In this document: one piece after another, positions 1 to 7,702 of the stretch
How the letters are laid out: each line of letters starts with the position of its first letter
How positions within the stretch are numbered: the first letter of the stretch is position 1
NCBI RefSeq assembly: GCF_001909055.1
Contig: NZ_LVWI01000058.1
Coordinates: 1-53,468 of the forward strand
Reading direction: 5' to 3'
Source of the DNA: Paenibacillus helianthi
GTDB taxonomy: Bacteria > Bacillota > Bacilli > Paenibacillales > Paenibacillaceae
Length of the DNA stretch: 53,468 nucleotides
Position numbers and translations under genes: made by a program
The notes under the pieces: generated by a model
Told to the model about the DNA's origin: nothing
What the model saw: the letters and a program-made list of their open reading frames with translations, nothing else
Database searches by the model: none

Positions 1-266
1 TTACCCCACCAACTAGCTAATGCGCCGCAGGCCCATCCTCTAGTAGCAGATTGCTCCGCCTTTCATCCCTCGCCCATGAGGGTGAAGGAATTATCCGGTA
101 TTAGCTACCGTTTCCGGTAGTTATCCCAGTCTAGAGGGTAGGTTGCCTACGTGTTACTCACCCGTCCGCCGCTAAGCTTACCCCGAAGGATAAGCTCCGC
201 TCGACTTGCATGTATTAGGCACGCCGCCAGCGTTCGTCCTGAGCCAGGATCAAACTCTCCAAATTG
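1..266 (-). rRNA. 16S ribosomal RNA, 5' end (partial)
   Basis: The reverse complement starts with the universal bacterial 16S 5' sequence AGAGTTTGATCCTGGCTCAG and continues through the V1/V2 region (AACGCTGGCGGCGTGCC, then GACGGGTGAGTAACACG). The gene leaves the window at base 1, so only about the first 265 nt are present. The V1 stem region with GAGCGGAGCTTATCC is typical of Paenibacillus as far as I recall; this supports the genus but not a species. The mature 5' end is placed near 266 by analogy with E. coli and is approximate. Confidence 0.97.
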
Positions 267-427
267 GTATTTAGAAAGAGCGATTGCTCATTTTGAAACA
301 TCTGACGAGAATAAAATATTCTCTATTTTTGGATCCCACTTGCGTGAAATCCCACTCACTCGTTGTTCAGTTTTCAAAGATCAAGCTCGTCATCGGCGCC
401 GATTATCTCGTCACCAGCAACTCTTAT

Positions 428-456
428 AATATATCACGTTCATCAATCAATTGCAA
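428..456 (-). promoter_or_regulatory. Probable rRNA operon promoter (downstream of two)
   Basis: On the minus strand there is TTGCAA (451-456), a 17-nt spacer and TATATT (428-433), about 165 bp upstream of the 16S gene. Position and spacing fit a sigma-A promoter for the rRNA operon; the assignment is inferred from sequence only. Confidence 0.55.
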
Positions 457-544
457 CATCTTTTTTTGAAGCATATCAGCATATTGATAGATATTCATGA
501 TTCCAATCATCAAACTTTTTTATCATGTCTGCGACTGGATTTAT

Positions 545-574
545 AATATAACATGAATCCTATACTAAATACAA
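545..574 (-). promoter_or_regulatory. Possible second (upstream) rRNA promoter
   Basis: Minus-strand TTGTAT (569-574), 18-nt spacer, TATATT (545-550). Tandem promoters are usual for Firmicute rRNA operons. The -35 is weak, so this is less certain than the downstream one. The rest of 267-651 is AT-rich leader with no gene that I can support. Confidence 0.4.
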
Positions 575-651
575 CCTCAATTTTTACCAATACAAAACAG
601 TCCTTAGGCCTAATTAATATCACTATGTATGAATTCGCGCCCATGACAACA

Positions 652-692
652 AAGCATGCTGTAATGCATGAACAATGCATTACAGCATGCTT
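652..692 (-). terminator. Perfect 18-bp stem-loop downstream of safA
   Basis: Arms at 652-669 and 675-692 are perfectly complementary around a 5-nt loop. On the minus strand the stem is followed by TTTGTTGTC, a weak U-tract. It lies 30 bp after the safA stop and separates safA from the rRNA operon, so a terminator is the likely role. Confidence 0.65.
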
Positions 693-721
693 ATAGAAGC
701 TGGACTCAGCCTAAAAAAATG

Positions 722-2320
722 TTAGTTCGAAATCCATGGATTTCGGCTCTTTTTCATAGTACCTTTACGGGTATTCTGATTGGAACGTTGCTTGCCGGCG
801 GTTTTATTGACAGCAGTGGTAGTTTGGCCTGAAGTTTTAACCTTTTGTGCGGATGCTTTTGCTGTACCACCTTTACTCTTCACCGCAGGTTCAGAAACTC
901 CAGCTTCTGCTGTACGAATTGTTTCCTGCTGAATAAATTCCGGCTCCTGTATCTCAGGTATCCGATTATGCGCATAATTCTCCATGCCCGGATACATTGG
1001 ATATGCCGGAATATTTGATACCATAGGAGCTGCAAAAGTATTGGGAGATACAAAGTTTCCTTGAGGCCCCATATCTACTCCGTAAGGCGAAACCATTCCT
1101 GGCATTGGATGCATATAGTCGGGATAAGGATTAACCACAGGCTGCTCATAGGAATATGGCTGAATCGGCTGCAAAGGCATCACTGAACCGCAACCGCAGG
1201 AGGGCCATGGCAAATTGACAGGCTGTTCACCATACTGCGGCATAGCAAAAGAGGGGTTTTCGCTGAAAGGACTATTATTAGGATATTCCGGTGCTGAATT
1301 CGGATACCAGGCTCCCTGAAAATCTGATACTGGATTCATGCCGTATAGGGAAGCACACTCTGGCATATAGTTCACTGGCTGCATAAAGTTCGGCGCTGAA
1401 TTCATCCCCATAGCAGCCATGGGCTCGTAGTTCGGATATGCCGGTGGAAAATCCACGAAATATGGATTCCCACTCAGTCCGGGATACCCTAGCGAATTGT
1501 CACATGCCGGTGTTTTATTTTCATACCAGGAAGTCGGCTGCACTTCTGATTTCGACTTTTCCATTGGCATCTCATACTTCATTGCTTCCTGTGCAGGCAC
1601 TGAAATTTGCACAAACAAACTTTGTGTTTCATGAATCATTTCATGAACAGGTGACACTTCCGGTGCTTTGTTTACTATAGGTGAGACCTCAGGCGCTTTG
1701 TTCACTATAGGTGAGACCTCAGGCGCTTTGTTCATTATAGGTGAGACTTCAGGCGCATTGTTCATTATTGGTGAAACTTCAGGCTGTACAGGTAAAACTT
1801 CAGGCATCTTATTCACTGTGGGTGAAACTTCAGGCTCTTTATTCGGTGAAGGTGCGGGCAGTGTTGTTGAAACAGGGGGCACCACGGCAGAAGGCTGCTC
1901 TTTAACTCCGGTGTAATCTTTGGAACCCAGCTTTGTTTTGTCAATTATAGCCGTTGCTTCGGATTGTGGCTCGCCCGCAGAAAGATTGCCCTTCTTAGGA
2001 ATATTGACAACTTCACCAACCAGCAGTGCATTGGGATTCTTTAGTTGCGTGTTAGCATCAATCATATCCTTTAGTGAAATCCCCCATGCTTTGGACAACT
2101 TCCACAGGGTATCTCCTTGCTTAACGTTATGTTTGTAGTAGACCTCATTGTTTTCCGGAACCTGGACGGCTGTCGTAGGGATTTTGACCTTATCTCCAAC
2201 GGCGAGCACATCCGGATTGCTGATCTGTGGATTGGCCTCAATAATTTTTTGCAGCGGTACTCCGTACTTTTGCGACAATGCATATAGCGTATCGCCTGAT
2301 TTGACAATGTGTATTTTCAC
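722..2320 (-). CDS. safA: SafA-like spore coat assembly protein with two LysM domains
   Basis: Product of about 532 aa. I place the start at a GTG (2318-2320) nine bases after AGGAGG, giving an N-terminus that goes straight into LysM 1 (about residues 2-47); LysM 2 follows at about 61-107. The middle holds a 10-residue tandem repeat (PEVSPIVNKA type). The rest is rich in Pro, Tyr, Met and Asn, with a CGCG motif, and the C-terminus is very basic (Lys/Arg/Thr). In B. subtilis SafA binds cortex peptidoglycan through LysM and directs inner-coat assembly; the two N-terminal LysM domains followed by low-complexity sequence, in a spore former near pheA, fit this. The low-complexity part is poorly conserved in the family, so SafA orthology is inferred from architecture. 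It sits alone between two hairpins. Confidence 0.75.
   Translation of the reverse strand: MKIHIVKSGDTLYALSQKYGVPLQKIIEANPQISNPDVLAVGDKVKIPTTAVQVPENNEVYYKHNVKQGDTLWKLSKAWGISLKDMIDANTQLKNPNALLVGEVVNIPKKGNLSAGEPQSEATAIIDKTKLGSKDYTGVKEQPSAVVPPVSTTLPAPSPNKEPEVSPTVNKMPEVLPVQPEVSPIMNNAPEVSPIMNKAPEVSPIVNKAPEVSPIVNKAPEVSPVHEMIHETQSLFVQISVPAQEAMKYEMPMEKSKSEVQPTSWYENKTPACDNSLGYPGLSGNPYFVDFPPAYPNYEPMAAMGMNSAPNFMQPVNYMPECASLYGMNPVSDFQGAWYPNSAPEYPNNSPFSENPSFAMPQYGEQPVNLPWPSCGCGSVMPLQPIQPYSYEQPVVNPYPDYMHPMPGMVSPYGVDMGPQGNFVSPNTFAAPMVSNIPAYPMYPGMENYAHNRIPEIQEPEFIQQETIRTAEAGVSEPAVKSKGGTAKASAQKVKTSGQTTTAVNKTAGKQRSNQNTRKGTMKKSRNPWISN
1653..1830 (-). repeat. 30-bp tandem coding repeat in safA
   Basis: About five copies of a 30-bp unit (plus strand reads GGTGAGACCTCAGGCGCTTT then GTTCACTATA) encode the decapeptide APEVSPIVNK. 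Central copies are nearly identical in DNA and outer copies have diverged, suggesting recent expansion. Copy number is likely to vary between strains. Confidence 0.85.
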
Positions 2321-2643
2321 GCAGCAATAACCTCCTAAAAGTTTTATGAGCATTACTTCCCGGCCTCGCCTTGTACAAAACTCCCTTCGAAAGCATACTG
2401 AATTTTATTCGAATGGCTTTCTGAATCAACTTCGTGCAAGACTTAACTCCGAAAGAATCTGCCAAGTTTTGCGGGCTCATACTTCTGTGAACGGCGCCTG
2501 CACTCAAATAGCTTAGCTGTAATCTCTGATGCCGAATGCCTATCTCAGGATATTCTGCTTCCCAGCTTCTTTATTGCGTACAGCCGCCTCCTTCGTTACT
2601 ACATCTTATGCAGCCCATAGGCGATTGACATCCCTTAAGCAAA
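2321..2643. other. Intergenic region upstream of safA
   Basis: About 320 bp between the safA start and the ilvE terminator. It must contain the safA promoter. I searched for sigma-E or sigma-K style elements and found nothing convincing. No ORF here has a ribosome binding site or a recognisable product. Confidence 0.5.
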
Positions 2644-2678
2644 AAAAATCCTTTCATGCATGGCATGAAAGGATTTTT
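2644..2678 (-). terminator. Rho-independent terminator after ilvE
   Basis: Perfect 16-bp stem (2644-2659 with 2663-2678) and 3-nt loop. T-runs flank both sides, so it could work in both directions. It closes the pheB-hom-thrB-pheA-ilvE operon. Confidence 0.9.
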
Positions 2679-2710
2679 ACTGTAACATAAATTTTTGCTA
2701 TAGGCCCGGC

Positions 2711-3592
2711 TTATTCCCAAACCTTGTAGCCGTCTTTGTCCACAACATTGCGGAATTCTTCAAGCAGCTGCAACGTAATTGGGCCTGCATGACCTGCGCC
2801 AATAATCCGGCCGTCGATTTCACGGGCTGCAATAACTTCGGCTGCTGTACCGGTGAAGAAAACTTCATCCGCAATGTATACATCATGCATAGTGAACGGT
2901 TCTTCTTTCAGGGTCAGACCGAGCTTGTCGCACAGCTCAATGATTGCCAGGCGGGTAATACCCTCAAGCGCTCCCAGGTAGCAAGGAGGCGTATAGACTA
3001 TACCCTTTTTGACGATAAAAATATTGTCTCCTGAGCCTTCGGTTACATACCCTTGAGCGTTCATCATAATCGCTTCGTCAGCCTCTGCCAGATTGGACTG
3101 GATTTTGACAAGGATATTATTGAGATAGTTCAGGGATTTGATCTTCGGATTCAGCGCATCCGGAATATTACGGCGCTGTGAGACAGAAACCGCACGAAGT
3201 CCGTTCAAGTAAGCCTGCTCCGGATAAATAGCCAGCTGTTCTACAATAATGATGACACTGGCTTTGGGGCAGCGGCGGGGGTCCAGACCCAAATTGCCGG
3301 GACCGCGTGATACAATCAGACGGATATATCCGTTATGCATTTCATTAAGACGAATGGTTTCAGCCATGGCTTCCAGCATTTCATCGTAGCTCAACGGAAT
3401 GTCCAGCATGATGGATTTCGCCGAATCATACAGCCGGTCCAGATGCTCCTTGCATTTAAAAATGTTGCCGTTGTAGATACGGATGCCCTCAAAAATACCG
3501 TCTCCGTATAAAAATCCGTGATCAAACACGGATACCTTTGCATTTTCCTTCGTTACGTGTTGTCCATCCAGATAGATCCATTGCTCAGCCAT
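2711..3592 (-). CDS. ilvE: Branched-chain amino acid aminotransferase
   Basis: 293 aa, class IV PLP-dependent aminotransferase. It transfers amino groups between glutamate and the 2-oxo acids of Leu, Ile and Val. Family features visible are the N-terminal VSVFDHGFLYGDGIFEG block, the PLP lysine in KIKSLNYLNN, and the EGSGDNIF and TGTAAEV cofactor-binding motifs. The start ATG at 3590-3592 follows a GGAGG with good spacing; upstream in-frame codons overlap pheA and are not used. It begins 4 nt after the pheA stop, so the two are translationally close. Length and motifs are typical of IlvE; D-amino acid transaminases share the fold but lack this overall pattern. Confidence 0.9.
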   Translation of the reverse strand: MAEQWIYLDGQHVTKENAKVSVFDHGFLYGDGIFEGIRIYNGNIFKCKEHLDRLYDSAKSIMLDIPLSYDEMLEAMAETIRLNEMHNGYIRLIVSRGPGNLGLDPRRCPKASVIIIVEQLAIYPEQAYLNGLRAVSVSQRRNIPDALNPKIKSLNYLNNILVKIQSNLAEADEAIMMNAQGYVTEGSGDNIFIVKKGIVYTPPCYLGALEGITRLAIIELCDKLGLTLKEEPFTMHDVYIADEVFFTGTAAEVIAAREIDGRIIGAGHAGPITLQLLEEFRNVVDKDGYKVWE

Positions 3593-3596
3593 GAAC

Positions 3597-4484
3597 TTAC
3601 TGCACCTCCGCTTTCTCTTCCTCATAGGTGTATGTGGGATACGAGCCCAGAATCCGCACCTGGCAGCCCAGGGCCTTGATCTCTTCAATTGCCCCGGGGA
3701 GCAGGACCGATTCTATCGGTTCCAGCACATCAATATAAAAATAATAAGTACCCAATTTCTTCTTCGTCGGCCGTGACTCTATACGCGATAAATTCAGCCG
3801 CCGCCAAGCAAATGCAGCCAGTACCTGATGGAGCGCCCCCGGAAAGTCCTCCGGCAGAGTCACCAGAATGCTTGTCTTATCACCACTGCTTTTCCGTGGA
3901 AGTTCCAGCTTCTGATGACCTACCAGCACAAACCGTGTGTAATTGTTATTATGGTCCGTAACCTGCCGCTCTACAATCTCAAGCCCATGCGTTGCTGCAC
4001 CAAGCGCTGTACCGATTGCTGCCCAGCCAATACCTGGATTCTTGGACACGATTTCAACCGCTTCGGATGTGCTTCCGACCGACTCCAGTTCTGCCCAAGG
4101 GGCGTGTTGACGGATAAATTGCAGACATTGCGCCATGGCAACGGGATGAGAAAGGATTTTGACCACTTTGGTGTAATCCTTATGGCCTTCAGCATCTGTG
4201 AATTCCTTAGGATTACTGATCAGATTCTGTATGGATGGAAAAATCCACTCTGCCTGCATTGGCAGATCCACTTCGTTGATGAGCCAATCAATATGCAGAC
4301 TTACCGAACCTTCGATAGTATTCTCAATAGGAATTACGCTGTAGTCCGCCATACCACTAGCCGTGGCCAGAAAAACATCAGAGATAAGCTTATGATGCTC
4401 AATATTTACAGGCTCATCACCAAATAAATGCAGCAGCGCTTCGTGCGAGACCGAGCCCTGCGGCAACACTGCTATTGATTTCAT
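3597..4484 (-). CDS. pheA: Prephenate dehydratase
   Basis: 295 aa. Converts prephenate to phenylpyruvate in phenylalanine synthesis. The N-terminal catalytic domain (about 1-185) carries the PIENTIEGSV motif and the conserved NNYTRF segment with the Thr-Arg-Phe needed for activity. The C-terminal ACT domain (about 205-285) has the NLSRIESRP motif that binds phenylalanine for feedback inhibition. This is a monofunctional enzyme; no chorismate mutase domain is fused. Its start overlaps the thrB stop by 4 bases (ATGA type), indicating coupling in one operon. Confidence 0.93.
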   Translation of the reverse strand: MKSIAVLPQGSVSHEALLHLFGDEPVNIEHHKLISDVFLATASGMADYSVIPIENTIEGSVSLHIDWLINEVDLPMQAEWIFPSIQNLISNPKEFTDAEGHKDYTKVVKILSHPVAMAQCLQFIRQHAPWAELESVGSTSEAVEIVSKNPGIGWAAIGTALGAATHGLEIVERQVTDHNNNYTRFVLVGHQKLELPRKSSGDKTSILVTLPEDFPGALHQVLAAFAWRRLNLSRIESRPTKKKLGTYYFYIDVLEPIESVLLPGAIEEIKALGCQVRILGSYPTYTYEEEKAEVQ

Positions 4485-5461
4485 AACTGTTTTTCTCCTT
4501 TTATCATATCCAAAAATGACCCATTTTGCATCTGGTTTGTTTCAATCAGCTCTGAGACAACTCCTGAAGTACAAGGCAGCAGCCAGCAGGTACGTGCAGG
4601 AATACCATGCTCCTCCATCGTTTGTTTCAGAAAGAGCTCCAGCTCCTCCTTACGACTCCCATTCCGCTCAACCATACAGAGCAGCGTAGGTCCGGCACCA
4701 CTCAATGCAATGCCCAGTGCCCCATGCCCTGTCGCTTCGGCCAGCAGCTTCTCCATGCCGGGCACCAGTGGTGCCCGATAAGGCTGATGCAGGCGATCCT
4801 GCATGGCGCGGCCAATGAGATCAAGCCGGCCTGCAGCCATAGCAGCAGTCAAAAGCGAGGTCCGGCTGATGTTATGCACAGCATCTCCTACCGTGATCTC
4901 CAATGGAAGCACACCACGCGCTTTGGTGGTAGAGAGTTCGAATTGAGGAATTACTACCAGAACCTCAAGGTCCCGGGGAGGCTCAATCCGGATATAATCC
5001 GCATGCTCGCCATCCCAGACAGCTGTGATAATCCCGCCGAAAAGCGAGGCCCCCACATTATCGGGATGCTTCTCCAGGGCAGTTGCCATATCGAACAGCT
5101 TGGCTAGGCTCAAAGGGGAACCAATCATTGCATTGGCTGCCGCCATTCCGCCAACAATCGCTGATGCGCTGCTGCCCAGTCCTCGAGTAAGGGGGATCTC
5201 GGAGTACATGGTAATGGAAAGCTCCGGAATCTCTACACCGGCTTCGGCAAAGACCATTTGTGCCACCTGGTAGAGCAGATTGCTTTTATCCGTGGCCACA
5301 CCTGCCATCTCATCTCCATAAAGATGAAATACGGTATCTGCGGATTCCTCCATTTCAATCCAGGCATACAGGGAAAGCGCCATGCCCAATGTATCAAAAC
5401 CCGGCCCCAGATTTGCGGTACTGGCGGGGACTTTAACTCTAGACCTTCCGTACATACTCAT
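4481..5461 (-). CDS. thrB: Homoserine kinase
   Basis: About 326 aa, GHMP kinase family. Phosphorylates homoserine on the way to threonine. Visible are the N-terminal PASTANLGPGFDTLG motif, the glycine/serine-rich ATP loop PLTRGLGSSASA and the C-terminal ALSGAGPT motif. An ATG seven codons further upstream (5482) exists, but the only Shine-Dalgarno (AAGGAG) lies inside those codons, so I chose the ATG at 5461. It follows hom with a short gap and overlaps pheA by 4 nt. No threonine synthase gene lies between hom and thrB, unlike the hom-thrC-thrB order of B. subtilis. Confidence 0.92.
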   Translation of the reverse strand: MSMYGRSRVKVPASTANLGPGFDTLGMALSLYAWIEMEESADTVFHLYGDEMAGVATDKSNLLYQVAQMVFAEAGVEIPELSITMYSEIPLTRGLGSSASAIVGGMAAANAMIGSPLSLAKLFDMATALEKHPDNVGASLFGGIITAVWDGEHADYIRIEPPRDLEVLVVIPQFELSTTKARGVLPLEITVGDAVHNISRTSLLTAAMAAGRLDLIGRAMQDRLHQPYRAPLVPGMEKLLAEATGHGALGIALSGAGPTLLCMVERNGSRKEELELFLKQTMEEHGIPARTCWLLPCTSGVVSELIETNQMQNGSFLDMIKGEKQL

Positions 5462-5518
5462 AGCTGGTAAAATCTCCTTCATTATTTTTGCGTAGAGCTG
5501 TCAGCAGGGATTTAAGGT

Positions 5519-6805
5519 TCAGCCTTCCACCCGATAGTGGCTCTTAATCCGGTGAATAACCTTAAGTTGCTCGAGATGCCGCATTACTTTATTCATACTC
5601 GCCTTGCTCGCATTGTGCGTCACGATAATAATTTCTGCGTCCGGATTATGCGAATTCGCCTGCTGCACCACGGAATCCAGACTGACATCGTACTCTGCAA
5701 ATACCTGCGTGATTTTGGCCAGTACCCCTGCCTTGTCATCCACATGAAGCAGCAGGAAATTCTTATAGAAGATGTCTTCGTCACTCTTGAGCTTCTTTTG
5801 TTTGTAAGGAACAATCTGCTTTAACCCGTTAACACCCAGCTTAAGATTCTTAATGACGGCAACCAGATCCGCTACTATGGACGTTGCTGTTGGCATTGCG
5901 CCCGCTCCTGCACCATAGAACATGGTTTCTCCCACGGCTTGACCATATACATACACCGCATTGTACACACCGTTCACGGAAGCAATCGGATGGCTGGCCC
6001 GAATCATCGTAGGCTGCACACTGATACTGAATTCATCTTCGTGGCTCTCGGCGATGCCCAGCAGCTTCATCTCATAACCAAGTCTTTTGGCAAAAGCAAT
6101 ATCCTCCTTGCTCACTCCAGAGATGCCGCTGACACTGACATCACTCAGCTCAACATTGGTACGAAAACCAAGGGTGCCGAGAATAGCCATCTTTCGTGCA
6201 GCATCCAAGCCCTCGACATCGGAGGTTGGATCTGATTCGGCATATCCCAGTTCCTGTGCTTCCTTCAAGACATCAAGATAGGATGCGCCTTCCTGGCTCA
6301 TTTTGCTCAGTATGTAATTAGTAGTCCCGTTTACGATGCCCATAATCTTCACGATTTTGTCAGAGGAAAAGCCTTCGATCAATGTACGGATAATCGGAAT
6401 CCCTCCGGCTACACTGGCCTCATAAAAAACATCGCACTGTTTCTCCTGCGCCTTAGCCAGAATCTCGGAGCCATGCAGCGCCATTAAATCCTTGTTGGCG
6501 GTCACGATATGCTTGCCGCGTTCCAGTGCCTCCAGAATATATTCCTTCGTTCCTGCGATCCCGCCCATCACTTCCACAATAACGTCAATCTCCGGGTCCC
6601 GGATAACCTCCCAAGGATCATCGGTAATTATAGCGGCATCCACTTCGATATCACGGGCTTTCTCGGTATTCTTCACAGCAATGCGCTCAATAACAATCGG
6701 TGAACCCACCTGACTGCTCAGATCTTCCTGATTTCCTTCTACGATACGGACTACGCCCGTACCTACTGTTCCCAGACCCAGTAACCCCACTTTGACCGGC
6801 TTCAT
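5519..6805 (-). CDS. hom: Homoserine dehydrogenase
   Basis: 428 aa. Reduces aspartate semialdehyde to homoserine with NAD(P)H, the branch to threonine and methionine. Rossmann motif GLLGLGTVGTG is at about 8-18; the active-site region includes TANKDLMALHG and IMGIVNGTTNYILSKM; the C-terminal ACT domain (about 350-425) has the NPDAEIIIVTH strand and probably mediates threonine feedback. AGGAGG sits 6 nt before the ATG. It is the second gene of the pheB-hom-thrB-pheA-ilvE operon and the first biosynthetic one. Confidence 0.95.
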   Translation of the reverse strand: MKPVKVGLLGLGTVGTGVVRIVEGNQEDLSSQVGSPIVIERIAVKNTEKARDIEVDAAIITDDPWEVIRDPEIDVIVEVMGGIAGTKEYILEALERGKHIVTANKDLMALHGSEILAKAQEKQCDVFYEASVAGGIPIIRTLIEGFSSDKIVKIMGIVNGTTNYILSKMSQEGASYLDVLKEAQELGYAESDPTSDVEGLDAARKMAILGTLGFRTNVELSDVSVSGISGVSKEDIAFAKRLGYEMKLLGIAESHEDEFSISVQPTMIRASHPIASVNGVYNAVYVYGQAVGETMFYGAGAGAMPTATSIVADLVAVIKNLKLGVNGLKQIVPYKQKKLKSDEDIFYKNFLLLHVDDKAGVLAKITQVFAEYDVSLDSVVQQANSHNPDAEIIIVTHNASKASMNKVMRHLEQLKVIHRIKSHYRVEG

Positions 6806-6837
6806 TTGAATCCTCCTAAAAGTTTTATGAAGCTATA

Positions 6838-7275
6838 CTACCCTTGCCCGATAATTAAAGCACGTTTCACTCCGGGTATCGCCTTCAGACTGTCCAGCAT
6901 ATCCCCGAGCTCTTCGTTCAAATGCGATATCTCCACAGAGATAACCACATTGGCCCGTCCCTGGAGCGGAATACTCTGATGAATTGTCAGCACATTGGCA
7001 CCATGAACTGCCACAGATCCCAGCACTTTGGACAGCATACCAGACTCGTGCTCCAGATCAATGGAGATTGTGACAATACGCTCGCGTTCGAGCTGATGGA
7101 TCAGATGAATACCATCCTTGTATTTATAAAATGCGCTGCGGCTAAGCCCAACCTGTTCTACACCCTCATGTACCGTCTTGGCATCTCCCGCCTCAAGCAG
7201 CTGCTTGACCTGCATAGTCTTCAGCACAGCGTCAGGCAATATGTCCTCTCGGACCAAATAATAGCGTTCTTTCAC
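6838..7275 (-). CDS. pheB: ACT-domain regulator, PheB/ThrR type
   Basis: 145 aa from a GTG at 7273-7275, which has an AGGTGAGG Shine-Dalgarno. Residues about 15-55 form a helix-turn-helix-like segment (GVEQVGLSRSAFYKYKDGI). The C-terminal part is an ACT domain (VTISIDLEHESGMLSKVLG onward). The family (UPF0735) is annotated PheB in many genomes; in B. subtilis the member next to pheA has been reported as ThrR, a repressor of threonine biosynthesis. Lying first in an operon with hom and thrB, it may regulate its own operon in response to threonine; this is inference. Confidence 0.8.
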   Translation of the reverse strand: MKERYYLVREDILPDAVLKTMQVKQLLEAGDAKTVHEGVEQVGLSRSAFYKYKDGIHLIHQLERERIVTISIDLEHESGMLSKVLGSVAVHGANVLTIHQSIPLQGRANVVISVEISHLNEELGDMLDSLKAIPGVKRALIIGQG

Positions 7276-7317
7276 GAACGTCCTCACCTCAAAGACTTTT
7301 GTGTTTATATAGTGGAC

Positions 7318-7347
7318 ATTATACGGGATGGCTGCTGTAAAATGCAA
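7318..7347 (-). promoter_or_regulatory. Promoter of the pheB-hom-thrB-pheA-ilvE operon
   Basis: Minus-strand TTGCAT (7342-7347), 18-nt spacer, perfect TATAAT (7318-7323), about 43 bp upstream of the pheB GTG. No attenuator is visible in the short leader. Confidence 0.65.
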
Positions 7348-7502
7348 CAACAACTTTTCACATATAACAACCTAGCACTCCGTTGCAGTAAGTTCACACT
7401 CAACTCTCTCCGAGCTGCAAGTTGCATTGCCCTTCTGGTATAATACAGCAAAATCCCCGAAAATCCGGGGGTGATCCCATATAAAGGCCACCCATTGCCT
7501 AA

Positions 7503-7625
7503 TCAGGCAATATTGGAGAGAATCGGAACGTTCGTATGTCTGCTGGCTGTAAAGAAACCCAATGCCTGACTGCCCTTGAACAAAATCGCTTCTTGGGATT
7601 CATTGACGATCAGTTGGGTCCAAGT
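7503..7625 (-). pseudogene. Remnant of an SPFH-domain (virion-core-like) protein
   Basis: The minus strand carries about 40 open codons ending in TGA at 7503-7505. The peptide includes TQLIVNESQEAILFKG, SQALGFF and HTNVPILSNI. From memory this matches the N-terminal part of bacterial SPFH proteins often labelled virion core protein (pattern TQLIVNESQEAxxFKGGQAL, then GRHT and IPxLxxL). There is no start codon with a ribosome binding site, the 5' part merges with the obg terminator, and the homology stops at the TGA, so it is a broken fragment. It sits in an otherwise empty 425-bp gap (7276-7702). The rest of that gap holds the pheB promoter and small inverted repeats (CCCCG...CGGGG near 7455-7470; TTGCCTAATCAGGCAA at 7496-7511). 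Confidence 0.5.
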
Positions 7626-7673
7626 AAAAAACGCCGGCTGTACCTCCCTTTTCCGGGAAAGCACAGTCGGCGT
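7626..7673 (-). terminator. Rho-independent terminator after obg
   Basis: Outer arms 7631-7641 and 7663-7673 (one G-U pair) with a small inner hairpin (TTCCCGGAAAAGGGA in RNA sense). On the minus strand it is followed by TTTTTTACTTGG. It closes spo0B-obg. Confidence 0.85.
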
Positions 7674-7702
7674 CTGGTATTAAGCGTCAAGCCGGCAACT
7701 AC

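Noticed and set aside
2238..2507. Open frame of 89 codons upstream of safA
   Set aside because: It overlaps the LysM coding region in another frame and has no recognisable product.
7439..7444. Plus-strand extended -10 (TGGTATAAT) that might start a small RNA
   Set aside because: No -35 at proper spacing, no terminator in that direction before obg and no conserved structure that I could recognise.
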